Source: Thalassobaculum litoreum DSM 18839 (lineage in GTDB: Bacteria > Pseudomonadota > Alphaproteobacteria > Thalassobaculales > Thalassobaculaceae). Taken from it: a stretch of 64,000 nucleotides of DNA. The notes beneath the pieces are model-generated. The model was not told the DNA's origin, did no database searches, and was given only the letters and a program-made list of their open reading frames with translations. The DNA is taken from contig NZ_FNBW01000004.1 of assembly GCF_900102465.1 (NCBI RefSeq), forward strand, positions 279,556 through 343,555, read 5' to 3'. This document shows, piece after piece, positions 25,027 through 34,606 of this stretch (the first letter of the stretch is position 1; every line of letters starts with the position of its first letter). Both the position numbers and the translations under genes were made by a program.

Positions 25027-28000
25027 ATGGTGGGTGCTTCTGAACATTTGTCCGGCATTGTCCGGGGGGTGAACCAGGCGGTCGTCGCTTTTGACCGGTC
25101 CGGAACGGCGATCGCTTGGAACCCGCCGGCCGAGACACTGTTCGAGGGGCTCGCATCTCGGCCGGGCGGCGTTCCGGTGCTGGTCGACGGTCTTGCCGCC
25201 GACGGGGCTTCGGCCCGGTCGGCCTTCGAGGCGGCCCTGCGCGGAGAGCACGGTACGGTCGTCATCGACAGTTCAGGGACGCGGGCGCACTGCCTGCCGA
25301 CGCGCGACGATGCGGGGACGGTGATCGGCGCCCACTGGATCGTCCCGTCCCCGGCGGAACGGGAGGCCGAGGAGACACGGCGAGAGCTGCAGGTCATGCG
25401 CGACGCCCTCAACACGATGGACGACGCGCTGTCGATCTATGACGGCGACGACCGTTTCGTCTTCGGCAACGAGCGCTTCTTCGGGATGTATCCGTTCCTG
25501 CGGGATCGCGGCGACATCGTCGGTCACGACTTCGAGGACCTGCTGCGTTTCAGTCTGGCCCGCGACCCCTCCATGACCGAAGCCGAGCGCGAGGCCTATG
25601 TCCAGCGCCGGCTCGATGCGCGGCGTGACCGGTCGCCCATCCCGGAACGCCAGGTGCCCGACGGGACCTGGTATCTGGTCAAGGAGAACTACAGCCCGAA
25701 CGGCCTGACCGTCACCACCCGGCTGGACATCACGCGGCGCAAGCAGGCCGAGATGACCCTGGCGGCGACCTCGGCCGTGCTCCAGGTGATTCTCGACACC
25801 ATGCCGAACCCGCTGGTGGCCTTCGACCGGAACAACCACCTGATCGCCTGGAACCGGGCATTCGCGTTGCTGGTCCATCTCTCCAGCGAGGAGTTGACCG
25901 TCGGTCGCTCCCTGGTCGGCGTGGCCAAGGACGCGATCCGCCGGCTGCCCTCCACCGAGATCGGCATCAAGCGTATGTTCCGGGCGATCGGCAAGCGCAG
26001 CGCCGTGGAGTTCGAGTGGCAGCGCGAGGGGGCCGACACCTATTACGTCTCCGGCCGGCCCATGCCGGACGGCGGCTATCTCTCCATGTGGCGGGACGTG
26101 ACGCTGGAACGCCGCGCCCAGGCCCTGGCGACCACCACCCAGGCGCGGCTGCTCGATGCGATCGAGACCATGCCGGAAGGCTTCGTGCTGTTCGACCGCG
26201 ACGATCGCCTGGTGCTGTCCAATGCGCAGTACAAGGATCTCTACGACCTGCCGCAGGAGGCCATCGACGAGGCCTGGACCTTCGAACAGCTGGTCCGCTA
26301 CACCCTCGACCGCGGCCAGTACCCGGAAGCCAGGGGCCGGGAGGACGAATGGATGGCCGAACGTCTCCGCCAGCACCTCGATCCGCCCAAGGCGACCTTC
26401 CTGCAGCCGCTGTCCGACGGTCGGACCATCCTGGTCAGCGAGAACAAGACCCGCGAGGGCGGGATCGTCGGCATGCGCTCCGACATCACCGACCGGATCG
26501 AGGCGGAGACCGAGCTGCGCACCGCGCGCGACGCGCTGGCCGAGCAGACCCGCTCGCTGCGGCAACTGGCGAACGAACTCGACGAGGCGCGGCGGCGGGC
26601 GGAGGACGCGGACGCGGCGAAATCCCGGTTCCTGGCGATGATGAGTCACGAACTGCGCACGCCGATGACCGGGCTGTTGGGGATGATCGAGCTGCTGTCG
26701 CGCACCCGGCTCGACAGCGACCAGACCGGCTTCATCGACATCATGCGGAACTCGGCCGACACCCTGCTGGCGCTGCTGAACGACATTCTCGACTACTCAA
26801 AGCTCGAGGCGGGCAAGGTTCAGCTCGAGGAGATCCCGTTCTCGCCGTCCAAGATCCTCGACGATGTCGTCCGCCTGTTTCAGATTTCGGCGAGTTCCAA
26901 GGGCATCCGGATCGAGAGCAGGATCGACGAGCGGGTCCCGCCCTGGCTGCTGGGAGATCCGCTGCGCCTGAAGCAGATTCTCTCCAACCTGGTGTCCAAC
27001 GGGCTGAAGTTCACCAATGAAGGGTCCGTTACGGTGGCGCTGACCCTCGGCAAGGCCCGGGGCGCGCGGGTCGAGATTCTCGGCGCCGTGATCGATACCG
27101 GAATCGGCATTCCTCCGGAGATCCAGGGCCAGCTCTTCGCCGCTTTCGAGCAGGGGGCCGCCAACACCTCGCGCCGGTTCGGCGGCACCGGCCTCGGCCT
27201 GTCGATCTGCCGGCGTCTGGTCGAGGGCATGGACGGTTGGATCTCGCTCGACAGCACGCCGGGCGAGGGGTCGACCTTCGCGTTCGGCGTGCTCATGCAG
27301 CCGACGGAAAAGCCGGAGGTGGCGGAGGAAGAGACTGTGCCGTCCGAGGATGCCGACCCGATCCGGATCCTGCTGGCGGAGGACAATGAGGTGAACCGCA
27401 TGCTGGTCTCGCGCATGCTCGCCAGGGCCGGTCACCGGGTCGACGAGGCGGAAGACGGCGCGCAGGCCGTCCAGGCGGTGCGCCGGCGGGTTTACGACCT
27501 GGTGCTCATGGACATGCAGATGCCGGTCATGGACGGCCCGCAGGCGACGATGGAGATCCGCGCCATGGGGGGCGAGCGGGCGGACATGCCCATCGTCGCC
27601 CTGACGGCGGACGCCATACCGGAACACCGAAACGCCTATCTCGCCGCGGGGCTGGACGACGTCCTGCTCAAACCTGTGGACTGGGACGCGCTGAACCGGA
27701 CGATCCTCTGGGCTTCGCGCCGGCGACGTGATCATGTTGCGATCGGCAACAGCATGGAGACCGGGGAGGGGATGCTTGCAGTGCCTGCGTTTGACCGGGC
27801 CCGGGTACGGGCCGCGGTGGGCTCGCTGCCGCCGGCGCGGGCCGTGGAGATGATCGCCCTGGTGCCTCAGGAGGCGACGCGCCAGCTCGCCCTGGTGGAG
27901 AAGGCGTTCGAGGCCGGCGACACCGACCTGATCAGGCAGCTCGCGCACTCGATGAAGGGGTTGGCGGCGAATTTCGGGGCCGTTCTGATGGAACACGCGG

Positions 28001-28137
28001 CCGGCCGGATCCAGGAGGACGACCAGGGGATGGCCAGGCTGTCCGAAAACATGGCGGACCTGCGCCGCGCCGTGTCGGCGACCCGCGAACAGCTGCCGGA
28101 GGTCATCGCCGAGTTCGACGCGGCGGAGAAAGACTGA
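25027..28137 (+). CDS. Hybrid histidine kinase with PAS, receiver and Hpt domains
   Basis: The 1036-residue protein contains several PAS-type sensor segments over the first 500 residues, a coiled linker, and a HisKA box MMSHELRTPMTGLLGM with His541. The ATPase domain follows (N-box near 655, FGGTGLGLS G-box), then a receiver with phospho-acceptor Asp829 (LVLMDMQMP) and a C-terminal Hpt domain with His974 (LAHSMKGLAANFG). No transmembrane helix is evident, so it is a cytoplasmic sensor of internal signals. It should run a His-Asp-His relay and pass the phosphate to a response regulator, most likely the next gene. The ATG site is weak (AGGGG 14 bp upstream). Confidence 0.92.
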   Translation: MVGASEHLSGIVRGVNQAVVAFDRSGTAIAWNPPAETLFEGLASRPGGVPVLVDGLAADGASARSAFEAALRGEHGTVVIDSSGTRAHCLPTRDDAGTVIGAHWIVPSPAEREAEETRRELQVMRDALNTMDDALSIYDGDDRFVFGNERFFGMYPFLRDRGDIVGHDFEDLLRFSLARDPSMTEAEREAYVQRRLDARRDRSPIPERQVPDGTWYLVKENYSPNGLTVTTRLDITRRKQAEMTLAATSAVLQVILDTMPNPLVAFDRNNHLIAWNRAFALLVHLSSEELTVGRSLVGVAKDAIRRLPSTEIGIKRMFRAIGKRSAVEFEWQREGADTYYVSGRPMPDGGYLSMWRDVTLERRAQALATTTQARLLDAIETMPEGFVLFDRDDRLVLSNAQYKDLYDLPQEAIDEAWTFEQLVRYTLDRGQYPEARGREDEWMAERLRQHLDPPKATFLQPLSDGRTILVSENKTREGGIVGMRSDITDRIEAETELRTARDALAEQTRSLRQLANELDEARRRAEDADAAKSRFLAMMSHELRTPMTGLLGMIELLSRTRLDSDQTGFIDIMRNSADTLLALLNDILDYSKLEAGKVQLEEIPFSPSKILDDVVRLFQISASSKGIRIESRIDERVPPWLLGDPLRLKQILSNLVSNGLKFTNEGSVTVALTLGKARGARVEILGAVIDTGIGIPPEIQGQLFAAFEQGAANTSRRFGGTGLGLSICRRLVEGMDGWISLDSTPGEGSTFAFGVLMQPTEKPEVAEEETVPSEDADPIRILLAEDNEVNRMLVSRMLARAGHRVDEAEDGAQAVQAVRRRVYDLVLMDMQMPVMDGPQATMEIRAMGGERADMPIVALTADAIPEHRNAYLAAGLDDVLLKPVDWDALNRTILWASRRRRDHVAIGNSMETGEGMLAVPAFDRARVRAAVGSLPPARAVEMIALVPQEATRQLALVEKAFEAGDTDLIRQLAHSMKGLAANFGAVLMEHAAGRIQEDDQGMARLSENMADLRRAVSATREQLPEVIAEFDAAEKD

Positions 28138-28151
28138 GAATGGAGACGGGT

Positions 28152-28643
28152 ATGTCCCTGGCGCAGGAATACGGCGAGCTGCGGGTGCTGATCGTCGAGG
28201 ACGACCGGGCGAGCCGGATGCTCACGGCGGCCTTTCTCGAGCAGCTCGGCATCGGGCAGATCAAGGAGGCGGCGGACGGCGAGTCGGCGCTGCGGGTGCT
28301 GCGCGCCTACCCGGCCGATGTGATCATCTGCGACATGATGATGGAGCCGATGGACGGTGTGACCTTCGTGCGCCGCGTGCGCACCGACGCCCAGTCGTCA
28401 AACCCCTATGTCCCGATCATCCTGGTGACGGCTCAGGCCGACCGGGCCGCCGTGCGGGCCGCCCGCGACGCCGGTGTGAACCTGCTGATGGCCAAGCCGA
28501 TCACCCTGGAGGCCCTGCGCCGGCGCATCGAGGTGGTGCTGAACGAGCGCCGGGAATTCATCTTGAACCAGACCTATGTCGGACCGGACCGGCGCCGTCA
28601 GGACGTGCCCATCGGCCGCCGGCCCAACCGCCGCCGGGACTGA
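28152..28643 (+). CDS. CheY-like response regulator
   Basis: The 163-residue protein is a single receiver domain: LRVLIVEDDRASRML with the acidic pair, phospho-acceptor Asp in VIICDMMM, the switch Thr in ILVTAQAD and Lys in MAKPIT. A short tail carries YVGPDRRR, a motif seen at the C-terminus of many alphaproteobacterial single-domain regulators. There is no DNA-binding output domain, so it acts by protein contact. The ATG at 28152 has GGAG six bases upstream; an ATG at 28140 is the alternative. It lies directly after the hybrid kinase and is its likely phosphate target. Confidence 0.88.
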   Translation: MSLAQEYGELRVLIVEDDRASRMLTAAFLEQLGIGQIKEAADGESALRVLRAYPADVIICDMMMEPMDGVTFVRRVRTDAQSSNPYVPIILVTAQADRAAVRAARDAGVNLLMAKPITLEALRRRIEVVLNERREFILNQTYVGPDRRRQDVPIGRRPNRRRD

Positions 28644-28701
28644 GCGCCGCCGAGCGGGGTCTTATGCCTTCAACGGATCGCGGTCTGTCCTAGAGCCAAA
28701 T

Positions 28702-28740
28702 CCGACCATATTGAATCATTTCATGATTCAATATGGTCGG
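28702..28740. repeat. Perfect 18-bp inverted repeat with 3-base loop
   Basis: The arm CCGACCATATTGAATCAT at 28702 is followed by TTC and its exact reverse complement. No T-run follows, so it is not a standard terminator by sequence. A second AT-rich block with AATTTATCTCTAAAACAATG lies directly after it. The symmetrical, AT-rich arms look like an interspersed repeat element of alphaproteobacteria. It sits between two convergent genes and could still limit read-through. Confidence 0.8.
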
Positions 28741-28793
28741 TGAATTTATCTCTAAAACAATGAGATAGAGCATATTCACGCACGTTGACGCGA

Positions 28794-30839
28794 TCACGGA
28801 GTGATCCCGTCACCGCACGATCTGTTCTCGCCGGCCAGGGGTGCGGTCGCCGCCTCCAGCCAGGCGCGGTCGTCAGCTCCGAGCGCCGACGCGACCCGGC
28901 TGCGGACGTCGGCGTGATAGGCGTCGAGCCAGGCAATCTCCTCGGCGGTCATCAGCGACGGTTCGACCAGGCGCCGGTCGATCGGCGCGAAAGTGATGGT
29001 CTCGAAGCAGAGCATCGCCCGGCCGTTATCCTCCTGCGCCGGCGCCTCGACGGCGATCAGCAGGTTCTCGATCCGGATGCCGTAGGCGTCCGGCTTGTAG
29101 TAGCCGGGTTCGTTGGACAGGATCATGCCCGCCTCGATCGACACCCGGCTGGCGCTGGAGATCCGCTGCGGCCCCTCGTGCACGCCAAGGAAGACGCCGA
29201 CCCCGTGGCCGGTGCCGTGGTCGAAGTCGAGCCCGGCCTTCCACAGGAACTGCCGGGCCAGGGCGTCGATCTGGCCGCCGGTGGTGCCGGCCGGGAAACG
29301 GGCGGTGGCGATGGCGAAATGGCCCTTCAGCACCAGGGTGAAGCGTTCGCGCATCTCCTGGGACGGCCGGCCGATGGCGACCGTGCGGGTGATGTCGGTG
29401 GTGCCGTCGAGGTACTGGGCGCCGCTGTCGATCAGGTAGAGGCTGCCGTCCTCCAGCGGACGGTCGGTCTCGGGCGTGACCCGGTAATGCACGATCGCCC
29501 CATGCGAACCGGCGCCGGAGATCGACGGGAAGCTGGGGCCGCGCCAGTCGGCGACCGCGCCCCGGAAGCCTTCGAGCGCATCGCTGGCGCCCAGCTCGGT
29601 GGTCTGCGTTCCGGTGTCGTCGATCCATTTCAGGAAGCGGGCCATGGCGGCGGCATCGCGGGTATGGGCGGCGCGGGTGCCGGCCAGCTCGACCGCGTTC
29701 TTGCGGGCGCGCGGCAGGATGCACGGATCGGCGGCCAGGGTCACCGTGGCGCCGGCGGCATCGAGCCGGCCGCGCATCCATTCGGTGGCGGCATCCGGAT
29801 CGATGGCGACCGACCTGCCCGCCGCCCCCAGCGCGTCCATGGCGTCGCCGACCGCCTCGAACGGACGCAGGGTCACGCCGTTGCCCAGGGCCGCGCGCAC
29901 GGACGCGGTGCACTTCTCCTCGTCCAGAAACAACTCCACCAGCCCGGTCCGGTCGACCGTGGCATAGGCCAAGGGCAGGGGCGTGTAGGGTACGTCGGCG
30001 CCGCGCAGGTTCAGCAACCAGGCGATGGATTCCGGCTGGTTCAGCACCGTGGCGTCGATGTCGCGGGTGGCCAGTTCGGCGGCGATCCGCGCGCGCTTGG
30101 CGGCCGCGTCCAGGCCGGTCAGAGAGGTCGGCAGAACCTCCACCGGGCCCAGAGGGGCGGCGGGCCGGTCGGCCCACAGGGCGTCGATCGGGTTGTCCTG
30201 CAGCGCCACCAGCGATCCGCCTGCCTCTTCCGCCGCGTCGGCCAGGCGCTTGGCGGCGTTGATCGAATGCAGCCTGGGATCGAAGCCCAGGCGCCGGCCG
30301 ACGAGATGCGTGCGCACATACTCCGCCGGCGGCGTGCGGACCACGTGCTCCACGGTCCAGCGGCCGGTGTCGACCTGCTGCGCCACCTGCAGGGTGTAGC
30401 GGCCGTCGACGAAGATCACCGCCACGTCGGGGAGCACCAGGACCACGCCGGCGGACCCGGTGAAGCCGGTCAGCCAGGACAGCCGCTCGGCCGGGGCCGG
30501 GATGTACTCGCCCATATGCTCGTCGGCGCGCGGCAGGATGAAGCCGTCCACCCCGACCGTCGCCAGGGCCTCGCGCAGCCGGTCCAGACGCGACGGGTCG
30601 GCGGTCGGCTCGGCCGGCCGCAGCGCCTCCGCAGCGGCGTCCAGGCGGTCGGCCAGTTCCGGCGGCAGGTCGGCGGCGATCAGCGCCTGCCAGGCGCGCG
30701 CCGGATAGGTTCGGGGACCGGCGGCGATCCGGGCCAGGGTTTCGGCCAGTCCGGCCGCGTCGATCTGGACACCGGCGGCCTGCAGGTCGGCGGCGAGGGC
30801 GGCGATCTCCGGGGACGGACTCGAGGCGTTGGACGGCAT
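28794..30839 (-). CDS. Aminopeptidase P family (M24) metallopeptidase
   Basis: The 681-residue protein has two creatinase-like N-terminal domains and a C-terminal pita-bread catalytic domain. Metal ligands are seen as Asp in LIDSGAQYLDGTTDITRT (both Asp), His in GHGTGHGVGVFLGVHEG, Glu in MILSNEPGYY and Glu in RIENLLIAVE. It removes N-terminal residues before proline in the cytoplasm. The start at 30839 has AGGAG upstream; an extension to 30893 has no site. The length fits three-domain Xaa-Pro aminopeptidases. It converges with the response regulator and diverges from the MttB-family gene. Confidence 0.92.
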   Translation of the reverse strand: MPSNASSPSPEIAALAADLQAAGVQIDAAGLAETLARIAAGPRTYPARAWQALIAADLPPELADRLDAAAEALRPAEPTADPSRLDRLREALATVGVDGFILPRADEHMGEYIPAPAERLSWLTGFTGSAGVVLVLPDVAVIFVDGRYTLQVAQQVDTGRWTVEHVVRTPPAEYVRTHLVGRRLGFDPRLHSINAAKRLADAAEEAGGSLVALQDNPIDALWADRPAAPLGPVEVLPTSLTGLDAAAKRARIAAELATRDIDATVLNQPESIAWLLNLRGADVPYTPLPLAYATVDRTGLVELFLDEEKCTASVRAALGNGVTLRPFEAVGDAMDALGAAGRSVAIDPDAATEWMRGRLDAAGATVTLAADPCILPRARKNAVELAGTRAAHTRDAAAMARFLKWIDDTGTQTTELGASDALEGFRGAVADWRGPSFPSISGAGSHGAIVHYRVTPETDRPLEDGSLYLIDSGAQYLDGTTDITRTVAIGRPSQEMRERFTLVLKGHFAIATARFPAGTTGGQIDALARQFLWKAGLDFDHGTGHGVGVFLGVHEGPQRISSASRVSIEAGMILSNEPGYYKPDAYGIRIENLLIAVEAPAQEDNGRAMLCFETITFAPIDRRLVEPSLMTAEEIAWLDAYHADVRSRVASALGADDRAWLEAATAPLAGENRSCGDGITP

Positions 30840-30973
30840 GGAAGGCTCCTGTTCGTGCCACCTGACTCGGGCGTCCGCCGGGGTGGAAGTCAAGAGCCTA
30901 TCGCCGCGTCGCTTTCTCCTCGACCGGAGCGATCGGTGCGGGCAATGTTTCGCCCATAGGCGGTGGAGGTCGC

Positions 30974-32545
30974 ATGGCGGAGACGACAGGCGAAGGTGCG
31001 GCAGCGGAGCCGGAGGTGGAGCGCGGGCGCAGGGGACGCGGCGGCGGGCGACGGTCGGCCCCGGCGAAGCTGGACCAGCCGGCCTGGCGGCGGCTCCGCC
31101 ACCGGGGACCGCCAGCCCGGATCCTGTCGGACGACGCGCTGGAGTCGATCCACGAGGCCTCGCTGACGATCCTGGAGGAGATCGGGATCGATTTCCTGCT
31201 GCCCGATGCGCGCGACCGGCTGGCGGCGGCCGGGGCGACGGTGCAGGGCGAGCGGGTCCGGTTCGACCGCACCCTGGTCATGGACCTGGTGGCCAAGGCG
31301 CCGTCGGCCTTCGACGTGCATTCCCGCACGCCCGAGCGCTCGGTGCGGTTCGGCGGCGACGAGATCGTCATCTGTTCGGTCGCCAGCGCGCCGAATGTCA
31401 GCGATCTCGACGGGGGCCGCCGGGTCGGCAACCGGGAGGACTACCGCAACCTGCTGAAACTGGCGCAGTCGCTCAACGCGATGCATGCCCTGGGCGGCTA
31501 TCCGGTGGAGCCGGTGGATATCCATGCCTCGGTGCGACACCTGGAAGGGCTGCGGGACATGGTCACCCTGACCGACCGCATCCCGCACGCCTATTCGCTC
31601 GGCCGAGACCGGATCGAGGACGGGATCGAGATCGTACGGCTGAGCCGCGGGGTGGACCGGGCGACCCTGGAGCGGGAGCCGAGCCTGTTCTCGGTGATCA
31701 ACGCCAGTTCGCCCCTGCGCTACGACACGCCGATGCTGGAAGGGGTGATCGCGCTGGCGGAATCCGGGCAGGTGACCGTCATCACCCCGTTCACCCTGGC
31801 GGGAGCCATGGCGCCGGTGACGATCGCCGGGGCGCTGGCCCAGCAGAACGCCGAGGCGCTGGCCGGGATCGCCTTCTCCCAGGTCGTGCGGCCGGGTGCG
31901 CCGGTTGTCTATGGCGGCTTCACTTCCAATGTCGACATGAAGTCTGGGGCGCCGGCCTTCGGCACGCCTGAATACATGCAGGCGGCGGTCGCCGGCGGGC
32001 AGCTCGCCCGGCGCTACGACCTGCCCTACCGGTCCTCCAACGTGAACGCGGCCAATGTGCCCGACGCCCAGGCGGCCTGGGAGAGCGCCTTCTCGCTGTG
32101 GGGCACCTTCACCGGCGGGGTGAACCTGCTGATGCACGGCTGCGGCTGGATGGAGGGCGGGCTGACCGCCTCCTTCGAGAAGATGGTGATGGATGCCGAC
32201 ATGATCGCCATGGTCGCCGGCTTCCTCGACCCGCTGACGGTGGACGATGCCTCGCTGGCCCTGGACGCGGTGCGGGAGGTCGGACCGGGCGGGCATTTCT
32301 TCGGCACCGCCCATACCCAGGAGCGCTACCGCACGGCGTTCTTCGCGCCGATGGTGTCGGACTGGCGGAATTTCGAGACCTGGGAGGAGGCGGGGGCGCC
32401 CGACGCCCTGACCCGGGCCAACGGCCTGGTGAAACGCCTGCTGGCGGAGTACGAGGAGCCGCCGATGGACCCGGCTATCCGCGAGGCGCTGGACGCTTTC
32501 GTCGACCGGCGGATCGCGGAAGGCGGTACGAAGACGGACTTCTGA
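30974..32545 (+). CDS. MttB-family trimethylamine methyltransferase-like protein (non-pyrrolysine)
   Basis: The 523-residue protein belongs to the MttB superfamily of methyl donors to corrinoid proteins. ARILSDDALESIHEASLTIL begins the family domain, and the barrel motifs GGFTSNVDMKSGAPAFG and NLLMHGCGWMEGGLT are present. There is no in-frame amber codon, so it is the non-pyrrolysine type, members of which act on glycine betaine, proline betaine or other quaternary amines. No corrinoid protein or reductase gene is next to it, so its partner must be elsewhere. The first 30 residues are low-complexity and basic. GGAGG precedes the ATG. Confidence 0.85.
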   Translation: MAETTGEGAAAEPEVERGRRGRGGGRRSAPAKLDQPAWRRLRHRGPPARILSDDALESIHEASLTILEEIGIDFLLPDARDRLAAAGATVQGERVRFDRTLVMDLVAKAPSAFDVHSRTPERSVRFGGDEIVICSVASAPNVSDLDGGRRVGNREDYRNLLKLAQSLNAMHALGGYPVEPVDIHASVRHLEGLRDMVTLTDRIPHAYSLGRDRIEDGIEIVRLSRGVDRATLEREPSLFSVINASSPLRYDTPMLEGVIALAESGQVTVITPFTLAGAMAPVTIAGALAQQNAEALAGIAFSQVVRPGAPVVYGGFTSNVDMKSGAPAFGTPEYMQAAVAGGQLARRYDLPYRSSNVNAANVPDAQAAWESAFSLWGTFTGGVNLLMHGCGWMEGGLTASFEKMVMDADMIAMVAGFLDPLTVDDASLALDAVREVGPGGHFFGTAHTQERYRTAFFAPMVSDWRNFETWEEAGAPDALTRANGLVKRLLAEYEEPPMDPAIREALDAFVDRRIAEGGTKTDF

Positions 32546-32555
32546 GCCCGAAGAA

Positions 32556-32912
32556 TCAGGCGATGGCGCCGGCCTGGCGCAGGGCCTTCATGTGCAGGGC
32601 GATCAGCCGCTTCTCGTCGTCGCCCATCTCGGAGAACTTGCCGATCACTTCCTTGTCCGAGGCTGCCAGCGCATGGGCCTCGACCTTGATCACCGGGGCG
32701 GACTCCCCGTCGCCCAGCTTGAGCAGGAAGTGGAACTTCTGGCCGGCGATGATGTTGCCTTCGCCCGGGTTCGGGATGCGGATGCCCTTGATATGCAGCT
32801 CGCGAACCTCGAGCTCTTCCTCGCCGAAAATGGCGGAACCGAGCTTCACATCGGATCTGACGGCCGTCTTGCCACCGGCTGAACCCGGCTTCGCTTTTGC
32901 TTTCCCGAACAT
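32556..32912 (-). CDS. Small PilZ-like protein
   Basis: The 118-residue protein starts MFGKAKAKPGSAGG, with GGAG nine bases upstream; longer readings to 33068 have no site. The body (VRELHIKGIRIPNPGEGNII, KFHFLLKLGDGE, VIKVEAHALAASDKEVIGKF) has the strand pattern of a PilZ fold. The classical RxxxR c-di-GMP site is not obvious. It may be a degenerate PilZ or an unrelated small beta protein. It converges with the MttB-family gene, with 10 bp between stops. Confidence 0.6.
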   Translation of the reverse strand: MFGKAKAKPGSAGGKTAVRSDVKLGSAIFGEEELEVRELHIKGIRIPNPGEGNIIAGQKFHFLLKLGDGESAPVIKVEAHALAASDKEVIGKFSEMGDDEKRLIALHMKALRQAGAIA

Positions 32913-33083
32913 CCCAATTGTCTCCGGAATATCCCTCTCGGCCATCATATAGCGTGTTCGCTGGGCGAGGGGAGAAGAATCCATGCTGCAACGCCAACCA
33001 GCATAGTGCCGGAGTTCTAAGGTAACGTTAACTATCCGCTGCCCGAACAGAATCGGCATTTGCCACAAGTACTCTTGAGGTGC

Positions 33084-34514
33084 CTACCCCCGGGCCACGC
33101 CCCAGAACCGGTCGGGTAGTCGCTCCAGGTCCTTCAGACCGGCCCTCTCGACCATCAGGGCCGCCTGCCGGTCGGCCGCCTCCAGGACCCCCGCCTCGTC
33201 GATCCCGACCAGCCGGCGCTCGCGCATGAGGATGCGTCCGGCGACGATGGTGGTGTCCACGTCGGCGCCGTTGGCGAAGCACGCCAGGCGGTAGAGCGGC
33301 ATGGTCATCGGCACCATGTGCGGCTTGAACAGGTCGACCAGGATCAGGTCCGCCTGCTTGCCCACTTCCACCGAGCCGATCTGATCCTGCATGCCCAGCG
33401 CCGTGGCCCCGTCGATGGTCGCCATCTCCAGCATCTTGCCCGGTGGCAGGACGGCCGGATCGCGGAAGTGGCGGCGGTGGTAGTGCATCGCCTGGAACAT
33501 GTGGCGGAACATGTCGTAGCCGCGATCCGGCGCGGTCCCGTCGGAGCCGAGGCCGACCACCGCCCCGGCCTCGATCAGCTCCGGCACCGGGCAGCGGCCG
33601 GTGATCGAACGGTTGGCCGACGGGTTGTGGGCGATCTTCGTGCCGGTCTCGGCGACCAGCCGGATCTCCTCGCCGTCCAGATCGACCGAGTGGCTCATCA
33701 GCGCGTCCGGACCGAGCAGGCCGAACACCTCGTGGGCGAGGCGGATGCTGCCCTGGCGGTGGCCGTCCTGGGTGAAGATCAGGCCCAGGCGCCGGGTCAG
33801 GTCGCGGGTGGCGGCGGCCTGGTCGCGCACGGTGTCGAGCATCGCGTCCTGCTCGGAGCCGCGGTGATGGACCGGAAAGCTGACGGCGATCTTCACCCGC
33901 CCGCCGGCCGCCCCGTCCCAGGCTTTCGCCACCGCCTCGCAGACCGAAAGCTGGGTGTCGAAGGAGACGGCGCGCTCCCGATACGACCCTGCCTCGATAT
34001 TGGCGTAGGTCTTGGGGAAGGGCGGCCGGTTGATGCCGACCGCGACCACCGAGCGGGTGCCGAGCCGCTCGATCTCGCGGCAGTGGGCGTCGGCGTAGAT
34101 CGTCTCGTCGGTGCGCATCACGTCGTCGCCGCCGCCGAGATAGGACACCCCGGTGGTGGTGCCGCAGCGGATCCGCTCCACGGCGGACAGCGCCGCCTCG
34201 GCGGCCCAGAAGGCGGTATCGGACGCCACGGTATAGGCGGTGTGGCAGGTGCGTTCCCACTCGCCGTCGCCGGCGAGGCCCAGGGTCTTGATCAATCCGT
34301 GGCCGGCATGGGCGTGCACGTCGACGAATCCGGGCATCAAGGCCTTGCGGCTGGCGTCGATCACCGTCTCTGCCGGATGGTCGCGGGCGATTTCCGCGCG
34401 CGGGCCGATGGCGGCGATGCGGGTGCCGGAAATTGCGACGCTGGCACCCTCCAACACGCGCCGGTCGCCGTCCATGGTCACGACAAGGGCGTTGTCGATG
34501 CGAATATCGGCCAT
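33084..34514 (-). CDS. Amidohydrolase (ATZ/TRZ, cytosine-deaminase-like)
   Basis: The 476-residue protein is a TIM-barrel metal hydrolase. The HxH metal motif is in VDVHAHAGHG (about residue 70), a later His is in VHHRGS, and the HSVDLDGEEI, HNPSANRSI and LGSDGTAPDRGYDM segments follow. These match the deaminase/chlorohydrolase subfamily (8-oxoguanine deaminase, TRZ/ATZ, SAH deaminase). The metal site looks complete. The substrate is uncertain. It diverges from the universal-stress gene over 92 bp. An extended start at 34589 is possible but overlaps that promoter region. Confidence 0.83.
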   Translation of the reverse strand: MADIRIDNALVVTMDGDRRVLEGASVAISGTRIAAIGPRAEIARDHPAETVIDASRKALMPGFVDVHAHAGHGLIKTLGLAGDGEWERTCHTAYTVASDTAFWAAEAALSAVERIRCGTTTGVSYLGGGDDVMRTDETIYADAHCREIERLGTRSVVAVGINRPPFPKTYANIEAGSYRERAVSFDTQLSVCEAVAKAWDGAAGGRVKIAVSFPVHHRGSEQDAMLDTVRDQAAATRDLTRRLGLIFTQDGHRQGSIRLAHEVFGLLGPDALMSHSVDLDGEEIRLVAETGTKIAHNPSANRSITGRCPVPELIEAGAVVGLGSDGTAPDRGYDMFRHMFQAMHYHRRHFRDPAVLPPGKMLEMATIDGATALGMQDQIGSVEVGKQADLILVDLFKPHMVPMTMPLYRLACFANGADVDTTIVAGRILMRERRLVGIDEAGVLEAADRQAALMVERAGLKDLERLPDRFWGVARG

Positions 34515-34606
34515 TGATCCAATCCGGTGCCTTGACGGGAAGGTTTCGGCTATCATGACATCGGGACCGCCGGCGACAAGCTCGGCCACACCGAGGGAGA
34601 ATGCAG

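Noticed and set aside
28785..30959. 724-residue plus-strand frame opposite aminopeptidase P
   Set aside because: Gly/Arg/Gln-rich composition and no motif; the minus strand has all five metal ligands of the M24 fold.
30974..32545. Pyrrolysine-type MttB
   Set aside because: The frame has no in-frame amber codon, and no pylTSBCD genes are in the window.
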